In this document: piece after piece, positions 14,723-23,417 of the stretch
Position numbering within the stretch: the first letter of the stretch is position 1
How the letters are laid out: each line of letters begins with the position of its first letter
Assembly (NCBI GenBank): GCA_002411545.1
Contig: DHTG01000075.1
Span: 1-32,026 of the forward strand
Reading direction: 5' to 3'
DNA from: Bacteroidales bacterium UBA5266
GTDB taxonomy: Bacteria; Bacteroidota; Bacteroidia; Bacteroidales; WCHB1-69
DNA length: 32,026 bases
Program-made: the position numbers and the translations under genes
The notes under the pieces: generated by a model
Told to the model about the DNA's origin: nothing
Databases searched by the model: none
Seen by the model: only the letters and a program-made list of their open reading frames with translations

Positions 14723-17236
14723 ATGATCAGATTATGTAAGATATTTTGTATAAGTGTTTTATCGTTTATTTTAGTAAGTGAAGCATATGGTCAGGCTCGA
14801 TCCGGTCCGGCAGCGGATGCAGACAAAGCATTCAATACTTTTCAATATACTTTAGCTGCCGAATTATATAAAAAAGCCTATGGCAAGATCAAACGAAATC
14901 CGGTCGAAAAGAGAAGGGTTATGTTTCGTATGGCAGAATGTTATACGATGACAGGTAATTTAAAGTTAGCCAAGCGTCAATACCAACGTTTGGAAAAAAT
15001 CAATTACCAAAAAGATAATCCTTTAATATTTATGAGATTAGGCGATATATATCGGATAGAACGTGATTATCCGAACGCTTTAAAGTATTATGAAAAATAT
15101 CAGAAAGCCAAGCCGGAAGATCCCCGAAGTGAAGGCAGAATCGAATCCTGCAAAGTAGCTCCCGAGTGGTTAAACAATCCTACCCGACATGAAGTTGAAA
15201 ACTTTAAACGTTTCAATTCACCACTAAGCGATTGGTCACCTTCCTGGGGTGTTCCCAATAAAGAAAATCAAATCGTTTTTACTTCTTCCCGCGAAGGAAG
15301 TACGGGCAAAAAAGAAGATGTTTGGTCGGGTCAATCTTTTTCTGATTTTTATGTATCAAACAAACCTAAAAGTAAAATCGTTGATTTTCCCGGCGAATGG
15401 ACGACACCTGTTCTTTTGGATAATGCAGGCATTATTAACTCTGCTGCCAATGAAGGGGAATCGAGCTTTAATCCCAAAGGCACTACGATTTATTTTACCC
15501 GTTGTTTGGATGAGAAGAAAATGGTATCGCATTGTAAAATATATCAAGCCACCAAAAAGGGACGTTCATGGTCTGAACCCGAGCTCATAGTGTTGGGTCC
15601 TGATTCCTTTGATTATGTTCATCCTGTAATCTCTTCTGATGAGTTGACGCTGTATTTTGTGTCGGATGTTACAGGGACCTTGGGAGGTTATGATGTTTGG
15701 AAAACAACAAGGTCAAAAAAGAATAAACCATTTGAGACACCGGAAAATTTAGGTCCCAATGTAAATAGCTATGACCATGAAATGTTTCCTTCTTTAGTAA
15801 ACGACACCAGTTTATATTTTGCCTCCAAAGGCCATGTTGGTTTAGGAGGCTATGATATTTTTGTATCACATAAAAAGGGTGATGATTGGACAAAAGCTGA
15901 AAATTTAAAATATCCCATTAATTCGGAAGCCGATGACTACGGCATTATTTTCGACCAATCGAATGTGTTGGATCCTATTTCCGGTTTTCCGTTTATTGAA
16001 AAAGGCTTTTTCTCTTCTAACAGAGCGGGTGGTCGTGGCGAAGATGACATTTGGATTTTCAAACTCAGACCATTGATGTTTACCCTCTCGGGCTTTGTCA
16101 GAGACAGTGTAACACGACAGTTTGTTGATGGAGCTACGGTAACTATTACCGGATCGAATGGAAAGACATACCGTACAAAAACCGATATCAGAGGATATTA
16201 CAACTTCGACAAAACAAAAATCGTGGGTAATACCACCTATGAAATCAGCGTTCAAAAAACCGGCTATTACGAGAATGACAATAGCAAAGGTCGCGAAACT
16301 ACCGTCGGACTTACCGAAAATAAAGATCTCAAACGTGAATTTATCATTAATCCCATTCCAAAAGAACCGGTTGTATTGCCCGACATTTTATATGATTTGG
16401 GTGAATGGGATTTAAAACCTCAATACCAAGATTCTTTGATGGGTTTGTATAAAATTATGAAAGACAATCCTACTTTGGTTATAGAATTACGTTCCCATAC
16501 GGACATTCGTCCCATACCCATGACTAATGATACCCTATCACAACGTCGTGCCGAATCCTGCGTGGCATTCTTGATCGATTCTTTGGGTGTAGAGCCTCAA
16601 CGTTTAGTAGCTAAGGGCTATGGTGAGCGTATTCCACGAACTCTCATGAAAGATGTCGTTTCAAGAGGAGTTCCCTTCAAAAAAGGGACTGTTTTAACCC
16701 CTGAATACATTAAATCTTTACCGAAAAACCAACAAGAAGCCGCCCATGCCTTGAACCGTCGTACTGAATTCTTAATCCTCAGAGACGATTACGTGCCTTC
16801 CACGAAAGTATCGGATGTAAGCCAATCGAGGGTTCAAATTATGACTCAAAAATACATCCCCATTGAGAGCAAAAACGGAGAAACCCGCGCTACGGCTTAT
16901 GTTAACAGCAAAACCGTTAAATTCTTATTGCAAGCAAATACCGATTCCATATACATTTCCTTTGAACAAGCCATGAAATTTTTGAAAGATGCTATCTTTA
17001 CAGTCGGCGATTTTGAAGCACAAGCAAGTGCTATCGATGAAAAAGACGGCTCCATTATCAATGGGTCCATCGTATTTTTCAAAACACTTCAAATTGGTGA
17101 TGAAGTCATTGAAAATGTAGAAGCAAAAGTTGTCAAAGGTCAAAAAGATGCACTTATCATCGGAAGAGATGTCTTCATCGAAGAATTCGGTTCCTATTAT
17201 TTAAGTGAAAAAGAACAAAAATTGATTTTTGAGTAA
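14723..17236 (+). CDS. PorE-like TPR / beta-propeller / CarboxypepD-reg / OmpA protein with C-terminal retropepsin-like domain
   Basis: After a signal peptide (LCKIFCISVLSFILVSEAYG) the 837-residue protein shows four known parts. TPR helices lie at about 25-135 (AFNTFQYTLAAELYKKAYGK, YPNALKYYEKYQ). A PD40/WD40-like propeller covers about 165-450, with repeats such as PVISSDELTLYFVSD and FFSSNRAGGRGEDDIWIFK. A carboxypeptidase-regulatory beta-sandwich spans about 453-530, and an OmpA peptidoglycan-binding domain about 549-688 (ELRSHTDIRPIP, SQRRAESCVAFL, NRRTEFLI). This order matches PorE of the P. gingivalis type IX secretion system. An extra segment from about 705 to 837 resembles clan AA retropepsins (TIGR02281 style): VKFLL, then hydrophobic strands, then ALIIGRDVFIEEF. 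The catalytic DTG is replaced by Q737-A-N, so no proteolysis is expected. It is monocistronic and ends at a strong hairpin. A weak -7-like TACTTTAG lies at 14686. Confidence 0.88.
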   Translation: MIRLCKIFCISVLSFILVSEAYGQARSGPAADADKAFNTFQYTLAAELYKKAYGKIKRNPVEKRRVMFRMAECYTMTGNLKLAKRQYQRLEKINYQKDNPLIFMRLGDIYRIERDYPNALKYYEKYQKAKPEDPRSEGRIESCKVAPEWLNNPTRHEVENFKRFNSPLSDWSPSWGVPNKENQIVFTSSREGSTGKKEDVWSGQSFSDFYVSNKPKSKIVDFPGEWTTPVLLDNAGIINSAANEGESSFNPKGTTIYFTRCLDEKKMVSHCKIYQATKKGRSWSEPELIVLGPDSFDYVHPVISSDELTLYFVSDVTGTLGGYDVWKTTRSKKNKPFETPENLGPNVNSYDHEMFPSLVNDTSLYFASKGHVGLGGYDIFVSHKKGDDWTKAENLKYPINSEADDYGIIFDQSNVLDPISGFPFIEKGFFSSNRAGGRGEDDIWIFKLRPLMFTLSGFVRDSVTRQFVDGATVTITGSNGKTYRTKTDIRGYYNFDKTKIVGNTTYEISVQKTGYYENDNSKGRETTVGLTENKDLKREFIINPIPKEPVVLPDILYDLGEWDLKPQYQDSLMGLYKIMKDNPTLVIELRSHTDIRPIPMTNDTLSQRRAESCVAFLIDSLGVEPQRLVAKGYGERIPRTLMKDVVSRGVPFKKGTVLTPEYIKSLPKNQQEAAHALNRRTEFLILRDDYVPSTKVSDVSQSRVQIMTQKYIPIESKNGETRATAYVNSKTVKFLLQANTDSIYISFEQAMKFLKDAIFTVGDFEAQASAIDEKDGSIINGSIVFFKTLQIGDEVIENVEAKVVKGQKDALIIGRDVFIEEFGSYYLSEKEQKLIFE

Positions 17237-17264
17237 GTAAATCTAAACATATCCAATCATGATG

Positions 17265-17307
17265 AATATTTTCCGTATGAGTGATCCTCTTATGGAAAAT
17301 ATTTTTT
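17265..17307 (+). terminator. Rho-independent terminator after the PorE-like gene
   Basis: A 17-base stem (17265-17281 with 17287-17303, two mismatches) encloses the five-base loop TGATC and is followed by more T residues. It begins 28 bases after the stop at 17236. It contains the first in-frame GTG of the ispG frame, which argues that ispG starts later, at 17326. Confidence 0.8.
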
Positions 17308-17325
17308 ATCCTAAACACTCATACA

Positions 17326-19014
17326 ATGATTGATTTTGATATACCGGCATTTTACACACAAAGTCCATACGCTTACGTTCGTCGAAAAACGCGTGAAGTC
17401 AATATAGGCGGAATATCCTTGGGAGGATCTTATCCCATACGTATACAATCCATGACGAATGTGCCTACTTTAGATACTCAGGCCTGTGTGGCACAAATCG
17501 AACGATTAGTACATGCCGGCTCAGACTATGTGCGATTAAGTACACCGAGCATGGCCGATGCAAAACATTTAAGTGTAATTAAAACACAGCTCAAGGAAAG
17601 AAAGTTAGACATTCCTTTGATTGCCGATGTTCATTTCAACGCCAAAGTTGCCGAAGAAGCGGCACGGAGAGTGGAAAAGGTACGGATAAATCCCGGTAAT
17701 TATATAGATAAAAAAACAGATACATGGCAGTATACGGAAAAGGAGTATACACAAGCCATCGAACAAATGGCTGAGAAATTAGAATCACTTTTGAAAATTT
17801 GCAAACAATACGGAACAGTCGTGCGAATAGGGACAAATCACGGTTCTTTATCCCAACGCATCCTGAGTCGTTACGGCAATACTCCTTTGGGAATGGCTAT
17901 TTCTGCCATGGAATTCGTAGCTATTTGTCATGAGTTTGGTTTCCACGACATCGTTCTTTCCATGAAAGCCAGTAATACCAAAATCATGATTCAGTCGGTG
18001 AGATTGTTGGCGGCTATGTTGGATGAAAAAAAATGGAATTACCCCTTGCATATCGGATTAACAGAAGCCGGTGACGGAGCCTACGGACGTATTAAATCTG
18101 CAGCGGGTATGCTACCCTTGTTAGCGGATGGAATAGGAGATACGATACGGGTATCTTTAACCGAAGATCCCGAAAATGAAATTCCATTCGCTAAACTTTT
18201 ATCCCGTATAAAACATACAAGTTCGCCATCTTCGGACACAAATAATCCTCCTATTCGATACAATCCCTATGTCTATACGAAAAGAGAAACAAGTTCCATC
18301 GATCATAGGTATAGAAACGCTCCCTTCATCGTATCCGACTATATAAACATAGCATCGGAAGACATTCCTCTTGAGGCAAGCCGAGACTTTGTAGTCATTA
18401 ATGATAATGACGTAACAAACATTAAGACACAGGACGTTTTAGTCTTTGAAATCCACGAAAACACAGAACTTTTAGCCTGGAGAAAAAGCCTGTGTAGACT
18501 CATAGAAAAAGGGATGAAAAATCCTATCGTATGGAAATTCATATATAAGGATGCCTCATGGACAAGTTTTTACGCCAAAGCTGCCGGCGATGTTTCAACG
18601 GTAGCCATAGATGGTTTTGTGGATGGCATATGCTTGATAAACCCTCATTTTTCGGCAGAAAAAATCTATCAGCTATCCCTACAAATTTTACAAGCATGTG
18701 GTTTACGCTTCAGTCAAGCCGAATACATTGCTTGTCCTTCCTGTGGACGCACGCAATATGCTATTCAGGATGTATTAGCTCAGATCAAAGCAAAGACCTC
18801 CCATTTGCATAGCCTAAAAATTGGTATCATGGGATGTATTGTCAACGGTCCGGGCGAAATGGCCGATGCCGATTATGGATTCGTGGGCAGTGCCAAAGGA
18901 AGTATTTGTTTGTATAAAGGCCAGCAATTAATCAAACGAAATGTTGACCAAAACGAAGCTATCGATGCATTGATTACGCTGATCAAAGAACATGGCGATT
19001 GGATAGATCCATAA
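17326..19014 (+). CDS. ispG: 4-hydroxy-3-methylbut-2-en-1-yl diphosphate synthase IspG (GcpE)
   Basis: IspG converts methylerythritol cyclodiphosphate to HMBPP in the non-mevalonate isoprenoid pathway, using a 4Fe-4S cluster. The ATG at 17326 gives 562 residues. The upstream GTG at 17281 lies in the preceding terminator. The N-terminal TIM barrel begins VNIGGISLGGSYPIRIQSMT and includes IADVHFN and RINPGNY. A middle insertion of roughly 200 residues marks the long form found in Bacteroidota, chlamydiae and plants, against about 370 residues in E. coli. The C-terminal cluster domain has the ligands Cys470, Cys473 (CPSCGRT), Cys504 (GIMGC) and Glu511 (NGPGE). The gene appears to stand alone between two terminators. 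Confidence 0.97.
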   Translation: MIDFDIPAFYTQSPYAYVRRKTREVNIGGISLGGSYPIRIQSMTNVPTLDTQACVAQIERLVHAGSDYVRLSTPSMADAKHLSVIKTQLKERKLDIPLIADVHFNAKVAEEAARRVEKVRINPGNYIDKKTDTWQYTEKEYTQAIEQMAEKLESLLKICKQYGTVVRIGTNHGSLSQRILSRYGNTPLGMAISAMEFVAICHEFGFHDIVLSMKASNTKIMIQSVRLLAAMLDEKKWNYPLHIGLTEAGDGAYGRIKSAAGMLPLLADGIGDTIRVSLTEDPENEIPFAKLLSRIKHTSSPSSDTNNPPIRYNPYVYTKRETSSIDHRYRNAPFIVSDYINIASEDIPLEASRDFVVINDNDVTNIKTQDVLVFEIHENTELLAWRKSLCRLIEKGMKNPIVWKFIYKDASWTSFYAKAAGDVSTVAIDGFVDGICLINPHFSAEKIYQLSLQILQACGLRFSQAEYIACPSCGRTQYAIQDVLAQIKAKTSHLHSLKIGIMGCIVNGPGEMADADYGFVGSAKGSICLYKGQQLIKRNVDQNEAIDALITLIKEHGDWIDP

Positions 19015-19015
19015 A

Positions 19016-19045
19016 AAAATCCTGATTTTTGCAAATCAGGATTTT
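19016..19045. terminator. Bidirectional terminator between convergent ispG and the Omp28-like gene
   Basis: A perfect 13-base stem (AAAATCCTGATTT with AAATCAGGATTTT, 19016-19028 and 19033-19045) encloses the loop TTGC. It has A residues on the left and T residues on the right, so it can stop transcription from either side. It starts immediately after the ispG stop at 19014 and 20 bases beyond the stop of the minus-strand gene. Confidence 0.85.
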
Positions 19046-19064
19046 ATGTTTAATTACATATGTA

Positions 19065-19985
19065 TTATTTGATAGTAATAGCACTTTTGTTCACGTTGAT
19101 AACCGGAACACCATACACTTTATTGTTTGCAACTTTCTTTTCTGTTACAAACACTAAAATTTCCAAATCTTCATATACCACATCTACATTTCCTAAGCCT
19201 AAAGTAGCTGGAATATCATAGGTGAATGTTTTGGAATATAAGGAATCTTTCGCATTAACGGGAATTTCTTCTCCGGAGAAACCGGTAATATAAGCTCTCA
19301 ATGCATGATTATGCGAATAAGCCGTTCCATCCCACATTTCCGGATAATATTTTGATCCACCTGATTGAGGGCCTTTGATGTTATTTTGAAGTATCGCAAT
19401 GTTGATTAAATTAATGGTACTATCGGTAGTGGGATTATCGGTAAAATACGCTTGCACCTTGCATGTTAATTTACCGCTGCTTTTTTCGATAGTCGTTTTA
19501 GCCGCTACATTGACGTAAGCAGGCATAGTAGTAAGAATTTGATTCACCAAGGTTGGAAAATAAGCTGGATGCCAGCAAAATGCCTTTTTATTGTTGACAT
19601 TCCAATACATGCGACCGGTTAAACCGGTTGGATAACCTGTTCCATCCATAAATCCGCTCAATAATTCATTGCCTTCCGTAGTGGTAAGAAGAGGTGTTTT
19701 CCCATTGGCATAGCCTCCGGCATGTACATTGATATGGAAACAGTTTCCCTCGTATAAATCTGCTAATGAGTCTGTCATCCTATGTCCCACAGGGCAATAT
19801 TGACAACCGATACCGGTAAATTCTTCAATAAGGACATTGCGGTTTTGAGCAGTCTTGCTTACAAAAATTTCTTCCTGTTGTTTATTCGGATCATCTTTAG
19901 GATCATCTTCATCAGGATTACAAGCCGTGAAAGCCAAAGCCAGTAAACTAAGGCTAATAAGGGGTACAATAAATTTTTTCATCAT
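19065..19985 (-). CDS. Omp28-related lipoprotein with thioredoxin-like CxxC
   Basis: This 306-residue lipoprotein belongs to the Omp28-like family, first described as an outer-membrane antigen of P. gingivalis. A lipobox ends at the cysteine in LALAFTACNPDEDD, and an acidic linker follows, often linked to surface exposure in Bacteroidota lipoproteins. The family's hallmark VLIEEFTGIGCQYCPVGH comes next: a thioredoxin-like strand followed by a CxxC pair (CQYC). After it come IN-VHAGGYA and TGYPTG, where thioredoxin folds carry the cis-proline. Redox activity is therefore possible but not proven for the family. It is downstream of the Rieske-like lipoprotein gene (50-base gap, no promoter box), so they probably share a transcript. 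The start could be the second methionine. Confidence 0.88.
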   Translation of the reverse strand: MMKKFIVPLISLSLLALAFTACNPDEDDPKDDPNKQQEEIFVSKTAQNRNVLIEEFTGIGCQYCPVGHRMTDSLADLYEGNCFHINVHAGGYANGKTPLLTTTEGNELLSGFMDGTGYPTGLTGRMYWNVNNKKAFCWHPAYFPTLVNQILTTMPAYVNVAAKTTIEKSSGKLTCKVQAYFTDNPTTDSTINLINIAILQNNIKGPQSGGSKYYPEMWDGTAYSHNHALRAYITGFSGEEIPVNAKDSLYSKTFTYDIPATLGLGNVDVVYEDLEILVFVTEKKVANNKVYGVPVINVNKSAITIK

Positions 19986-20035
19986 AAATAGTTGTTAAGT
20001 TAAAATTAATGTTAATTTAATTATTAATATATCCG

Positions 20036-20437
20036 TTAATTATAAACATGCAAGGTATAATCATTGATCAATTGAGTTTTATAAGGTCGCAAAGGATGTT
20101 CGGATTTGCTTCCGGAATAGGGATATCCGTTTAAAATATTGAAGGAAGAACCGCAAAGGCTATCGTATAATACAAGGTCTACTACACTTACGCGGCCGCC
20201 ATCTTCCCAATCGTAAGGACAGGCCCGATCATAAGCATAAAACGTATTAATATCAAAACGATAAATAACGATACCGCTGACTCCTCCCGTGAAATATTCA
20301 TATCCCCCCGTATGAATTAAACGTGAGGCATCAATTGACACGGTAAAATTAACATCGCGTATGGGAATGTCGTTGTAAGGCGTCTCACAAGATATAAAAC
20401 ATGTAATTAATAGTATGATAAGCGATGCCTTGATCAT
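20036..20437 (-). CDS. Rieske-like lipoprotein without standard cluster ligands
   Basis: I start this 133-residue protein at the ATG at 20437. The longer frame begins with TTG inside the -7 box. A lipobox ends at Cys17 (LIILLITCFISC). The rest resembles small Bacteroidota lipoproteins with a Rieske-like fold: GIVIYRFDINTFYAYDRACP, then SLCGSSFNILNGYPYSG, then LRPYKTQLINDYTLHVY. True Rieske proteins bind 2Fe-2S through CxH and CxxH. Here the first box reads C73-P-Y and the second has D92-S-L-C95 before GSSF, so both histidines are missing and a normal cluster is unlikely. The gene precedes the Omp28-like lipoprotein on the same strand. The fold assignment is moderate; the function is unknown. 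Confidence 0.7.
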   Translation of the reverse strand: MIKASLIILLITCFISCETPYNDIPIRDVNFTVSIDASRLIHTGGYEYFTGGVSGIVIYRFDINTFYAYDRACPYDWEDGGRVSVVDLVLYDSLCGSSFNILNGYPYSGSKSEHPLRPYKTQLINDYTLHVYN

Positions 20438-20461
20438 ATACACATGATAAATTTTAATGTG

Positions 20462-20469
20462 CAAATATA
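20462..20469 (-). promoter_or_regulatory. -7 box TATATTTG for the Rieske-like/Omp28 pair
   Basis: On the minus strand the bases read TATATTTG, a perfect TAnnTTTG. Transcription would start near 20455, leaving a leader of about 18 bases before the ATG at 20437. No TTTG is seen at -33. The box overlaps the alternative TTG start, which it excludes. Confidence 0.55.
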
Positions 20470-20507
20470 TAAAAAAAATATTCGTAAATCATTTTTATTT
20501 AAATTTA

Positions 20508-23096
20508 TTATTTTATTGCTAAACAAGCACACAATTTTTCGCGTTTGACGCTTCCTTTAAGGGTATAGTATTCTATCATGATGATATACGTACCCACTGC
20601 AGCTTTGGATAGATTGTCGCAACTTCCATCCCATGTAATCACTCCTTTTGTTTCTAACAAAGCGTTATTGAGGAGGGTCTTTACTTTTTTTCCTGCGGTA
20701 TTATAAATGTGAATACTTGCTCTATAGCCGGGTTTTTCGAATTGGTAGGCAATGTGGAGTAAATCATGATATCCATCCTGATCGGGAGAAAATATGTCAG
20801 GATATAGGTGAAAAGCCGATTCCACTTCAACATCCTCCGTGTAACAGGAGTTTTGATAGCCCGGACTGGCATAACCATAAGTCGAAGCCGCTGAATGCCA
20901 ATTTGAGGAATCTTGTGTTTTTCGATGCGGATTGATACGTTCCAAACTCACCCCCTTATCTGATTTCAACAAAGCATAATGCATGTCGGCACGATAATCA
21001 AAACGGTCTATGATCCCTTGTTTCGCTAATAAGATGACTCCTCCGCTTTCATTACCATAGGAAGGGAAACTTGCCATAGGGATAAAATTCTTTTCATTTT
21101 TACAGAAATAATAGGCTTGAATGATGTCGGGACACTTGCTTAACAGGGCATAATCTTGGGGAAACAACTGAAAACCCTCCTTGCTAATCTCCTTACCCGC
21201 ATCGATAGTCCCGTTCGCTTTAAGTCGCGACAAGGTAATGTGTTTGAGATCGATGATTTTGTCGGAGCGATTGTAAATTTCTACAAATTCGGTATGGGAT
21301 GCATCTTTTGGATTAAACAATACTTCATTAATGACGAGGTCGAAGGAATCGGGAGCTTGAGCCATACCGAATGTTAGCGCACTGTGCAAAGGAAGCACGT
21401 TGCCGGAACAATCCGTAAGACTATCCAGGACGGATAAGGTATAGATGCATGAGGTAGTCAAAGGCTTAGCCAATGAAAGACAAAGGGATTTACTATTGGG
21501 ATGTATCCACACTATACTATCTATTTTTATGTTTCTATCTATATGATACGAATGTATATTTTGTAAAGAGCTCATTTTCATGGCTTCGGAAAAGAATAGA
21601 AGGATATGCATGGAATCAAGATTCACTACACGAGACAACTCGGGATGTGTACGGTCTGGATTGGGTTCATAACATGCATTTTCCTGACCGGGGCTTCCTC
21701 CTCTAGAATCTGAGGAGGATGTCCAGTTGTTTTCTTCTCCACAAGGATTGTCAAAATCGATTATTTCTAATGACCATCCTCCTTCTTGTTTGAGAGAAGT
21801 ATGCCAGCTGTTTGAAAAGTCTACACTATGTATTACCTTTCCTTTATCGTCAAGGAGCTGCAGTAATTGTCCTTGATCAGCTATTCTCAAACTTGACAAA
21901 GGCGCTGTTTTACCATAAGGCTCTAACAAAGCGGCATTGGTTTGAGACGTTAGAATAAGGTATTCATAAGGCAAAAGGCTGACACTATCCAAGGTATACA
22001 CACGACTTCCACACAACACTTGCCATCCGTTTAAGTTGATTTCGAAGGCACAACGGCTTTTTAGCTCAAGGTATTCCGCATCGGGCAACTCGACTTGGGG
22101 GCTGGGTTTAGCCATGATTTCGTTGATAATTACATCAAAAGCTTGCGAACAATACCATACCAAATCAAAACCTGTATCTAAACAACAATTTCCATAAGTA
22201 TCGCACAAGCTATCAATGGATAGGTACAATGTTTCGTTAAAGGGAAGGGCGTTCGTATATATTAATTGTATCTGTCGGAAATCGGGCGAAAGTGTCCTTA
22301 TCCTATCGGGATGTCCTATCCCTTTGTGTAGGCTATAATGAGAAGGGCTAAGTGCATGGGTTGCATCCAAGGCTTCGTTAAACACCAAATGAATGCTATG
22401 CTCATCCTGAAATTGATAGGATAAAAGATAAGGCGGCGTAGTGTCGGTTTGTATTTCCCCACAATAAACATCATCCCAAAAGAATTTTTGCGTATTGGAT
22501 GCTGTATAGGTGCACAATAAACCCACATAACTCATCGACAAAGCTGCCGTATCATGATAGCTACACTCAAGTATATATCTACTATCCTGTTGATTATGAC
22601 TAAAAATCCGCCATGTACCTTCTTTGCTTCGTTGCACTTTAACACATATATCAAAAGCAACAGCTATGCTACTATCTAAACCTTTGCATATTAATTGGTG
22701 GTGATTGCCGCTTTGTCTGTATAAACGGATGGCATCTCCATTCCCTTTTTCACCGAAGCGAAGATAATAGCCTTCGATTGTTGTATCTTTTAAATTTTTT
22801 TTGTTTGAAGAAAGATAAAAAACAGCATAATTGTTATCCGAAGCAGTAAAGGAGAGTTTGACTCTGAAACGCCATTCCATCTCTTGGGTCAGAGCTTGGC
22901 ATGGAGTAGAAAGATAAGCCCTGCCGGCAGATTGAGCATATAACTGTAATTGCTTCTGTTTATTTACAATAAAACTGTCTACATCGCCCTGCCAACAGGT
23001 GTTGTCTTGAAAGTCATCATAACTAAAATCATCAAATACCTGTGCTTTTACTGAACACGATATACAAAAACAGAGAAAATAGGTAAGCCATTTCAT
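20508..23096 (-). CDS. Secreted lamin-tail domain protein with FlgD/gliding-type C-terminal domain
   Basis: The start at 23096 gives 862 residues and a normal signal peptide (KWLTYFLCFCISCSVKAQ). The longer frame from 23135 would begin upstream of the predicted transcription start. The N-terminal 230 residues look like a beta-sandwich, possibly lectin-like (WRFRVKLSFTASDNNYAVFY). Two Ig-like segments follow, of the kind that begins with a proline-rich linker (TTPPYLLSYQF, RTHPELSRVV). Lamin-tail domains lie at about 318-425 (FDVIINEIMAKP) and 583-700 (FDLVINEVLFNP). The last 100 residues (FSPDQDGYHDLL, IYNTAGKKVKTLL, WDGSCDN, GTYIIMIEYY) resemble FlgD-Ig and gliding-motility C-terminal domains. 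Such domains often mark type IX secretion cargo. Cell-surface location is likely; substrate or partner is unknown. Confidence 0.8.
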   Translation of the reverse strand: MKWLTYFLCFCISCSVKAQVFDDFSYDDFQDNTCWQGDVDSFIVNKQKQLQLYAQSAGRAYLSTPCQALTQEMEWRFRVKLSFTASDNNYAVFYLSSNKKNLKDTTIEGYYLRFGEKGNGDAIRLYRQSGNHHQLICKGLDSSIAVAFDICVKVQRSKEGTWRIFSHNQQDSRYILECSYHDTAALSMSYVGLLCTYTASNTQKFFWDDVYCGEIQTDTTPPYLLSYQFQDEHSIHLVFNEALDATHALSPSHYSLHKGIGHPDRIRTLSPDFRQIQLIYTNALPFNETLYLSIDSLCDTYGNCCLDTGFDLVWYCSQAFDVIINEIMAKPSPQVELPDAEYLELKSRCAFEINLNGWQVLCGSRVYTLDSVSLLPYEYLILTSQTNAALLEPYGKTAPLSSLRIADQGQLLQLLDDKGKVIHSVDFSNSWHTSLKQEGGWSLEIIDFDNPCGEENNWTSSSDSRGGSPGQENACYEPNPDRTHPELSRVVNLDSMHILLFFSEAMKMSSLQNIHSYHIDRNIKIDSIVWIHPNSKSLCLSLAKPLTTSCIYTLSVLDSLTDCSGNVLPLHSALTFGMAQAPDSFDLVINEVLFNPKDASHTEFVEIYNRSDKIIDLKHITLSRLKANGTIDAGKEISKEGFQLFPQDYALLSKCPDIIQAYYFCKNEKNFIPMASFPSYGNESGGVILLAKQGIIDRFDYRADMHYALLKSDKGVSLERINPHRKTQDSSNWHSAASTYGYASPGYQNSCYTEDVEVESAFHLYPDIFSPDQDGYHDLLHIAYQFEKPGYRASIHIYNTAGKKVKTLLNNALLETKGVITWDGSCDNLSKAAVGTYIIMIEYYTLKGSVKREKLCACLAIK

Positions 23097-23114
23097 AGTA
23101 GTCTTTTTTTTTTG

Positions 23115-23146
23115 CAAAAATATAATAATTTTCATATATTCACAAA
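23115..23146 (-). promoter_or_regulatory. Full promoter (-33 TTTG, 20-base spacer, -7 TATTTTTG) for the lamin-tail gene
   Basis: On the minus strand TTTG (23146-23143) is followed after exactly 20 bases by TATTTTTG (23122-23115). This is the best match to the Bacteroidota consensus in the window. Transcription should begin near 23108, so translation must start at 23096 with a leader of about 12 bases. Confidence 0.7.
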
Positions 23147-23360
23147 AAAGGGAGAAATTAAGTGATTTTTGATTTGTTTTCTATTCCTCATTAATTAAGT
23201 AAAAACATTATTTGAGGTATGAATTAATTCCACATGATTAGAATATTGGAAGGTATTTTGTCTGCTTTTGCCTCTCTATTTGTCGATTTGAAGATAATAA
23301 GACCGACACGAAATCTAATAAAAACTTATATTTTTCAACAAAGGATTACATAAAAATATG

Positions 23361-23368
23361 TAATTTTG
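23361..23368 (+). promoter_or_regulatory. -7 box TAATTTTG for the PqqD/ABC/kinase cassette
   Basis: A perfect TAnnTTTG lies 49 bases before the PqqD-like start at 23418. No clear TTTG is found at -33 (only TTTTTC around 23331). The expected start of transcription is near 23375, where a hairpin begins. The 321-base stretch between the lamin-tail and PqqD-like starts also holds the opposing promoter at 23115-23146. Confidence 0.55.
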
Positions 23369-23374
23369 CATTGT

Positions 23375-23394
23375 AAAAACAATGACTTGTTTTT
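23375..23394 (+). promoter_or_regulatory. AT-rich hairpin at the predicted 5' end of the cassette mRNA
   Basis: AAAAACAA (23375-23382) and TTGTTTTT (23387-23394) form a perfect eight-base stem with loop TGAC. It sits where transcription should begin and 24 bases before the first gene. It contains only two G-C pairs, so its stability is modest. It could be an mRNA-stabilising 5' stem, or chance in AT-rich DNA. Confidence 0.3.
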
Positions 23395-23417
23395 TATGAA
23401 CAACACACATATCACAA

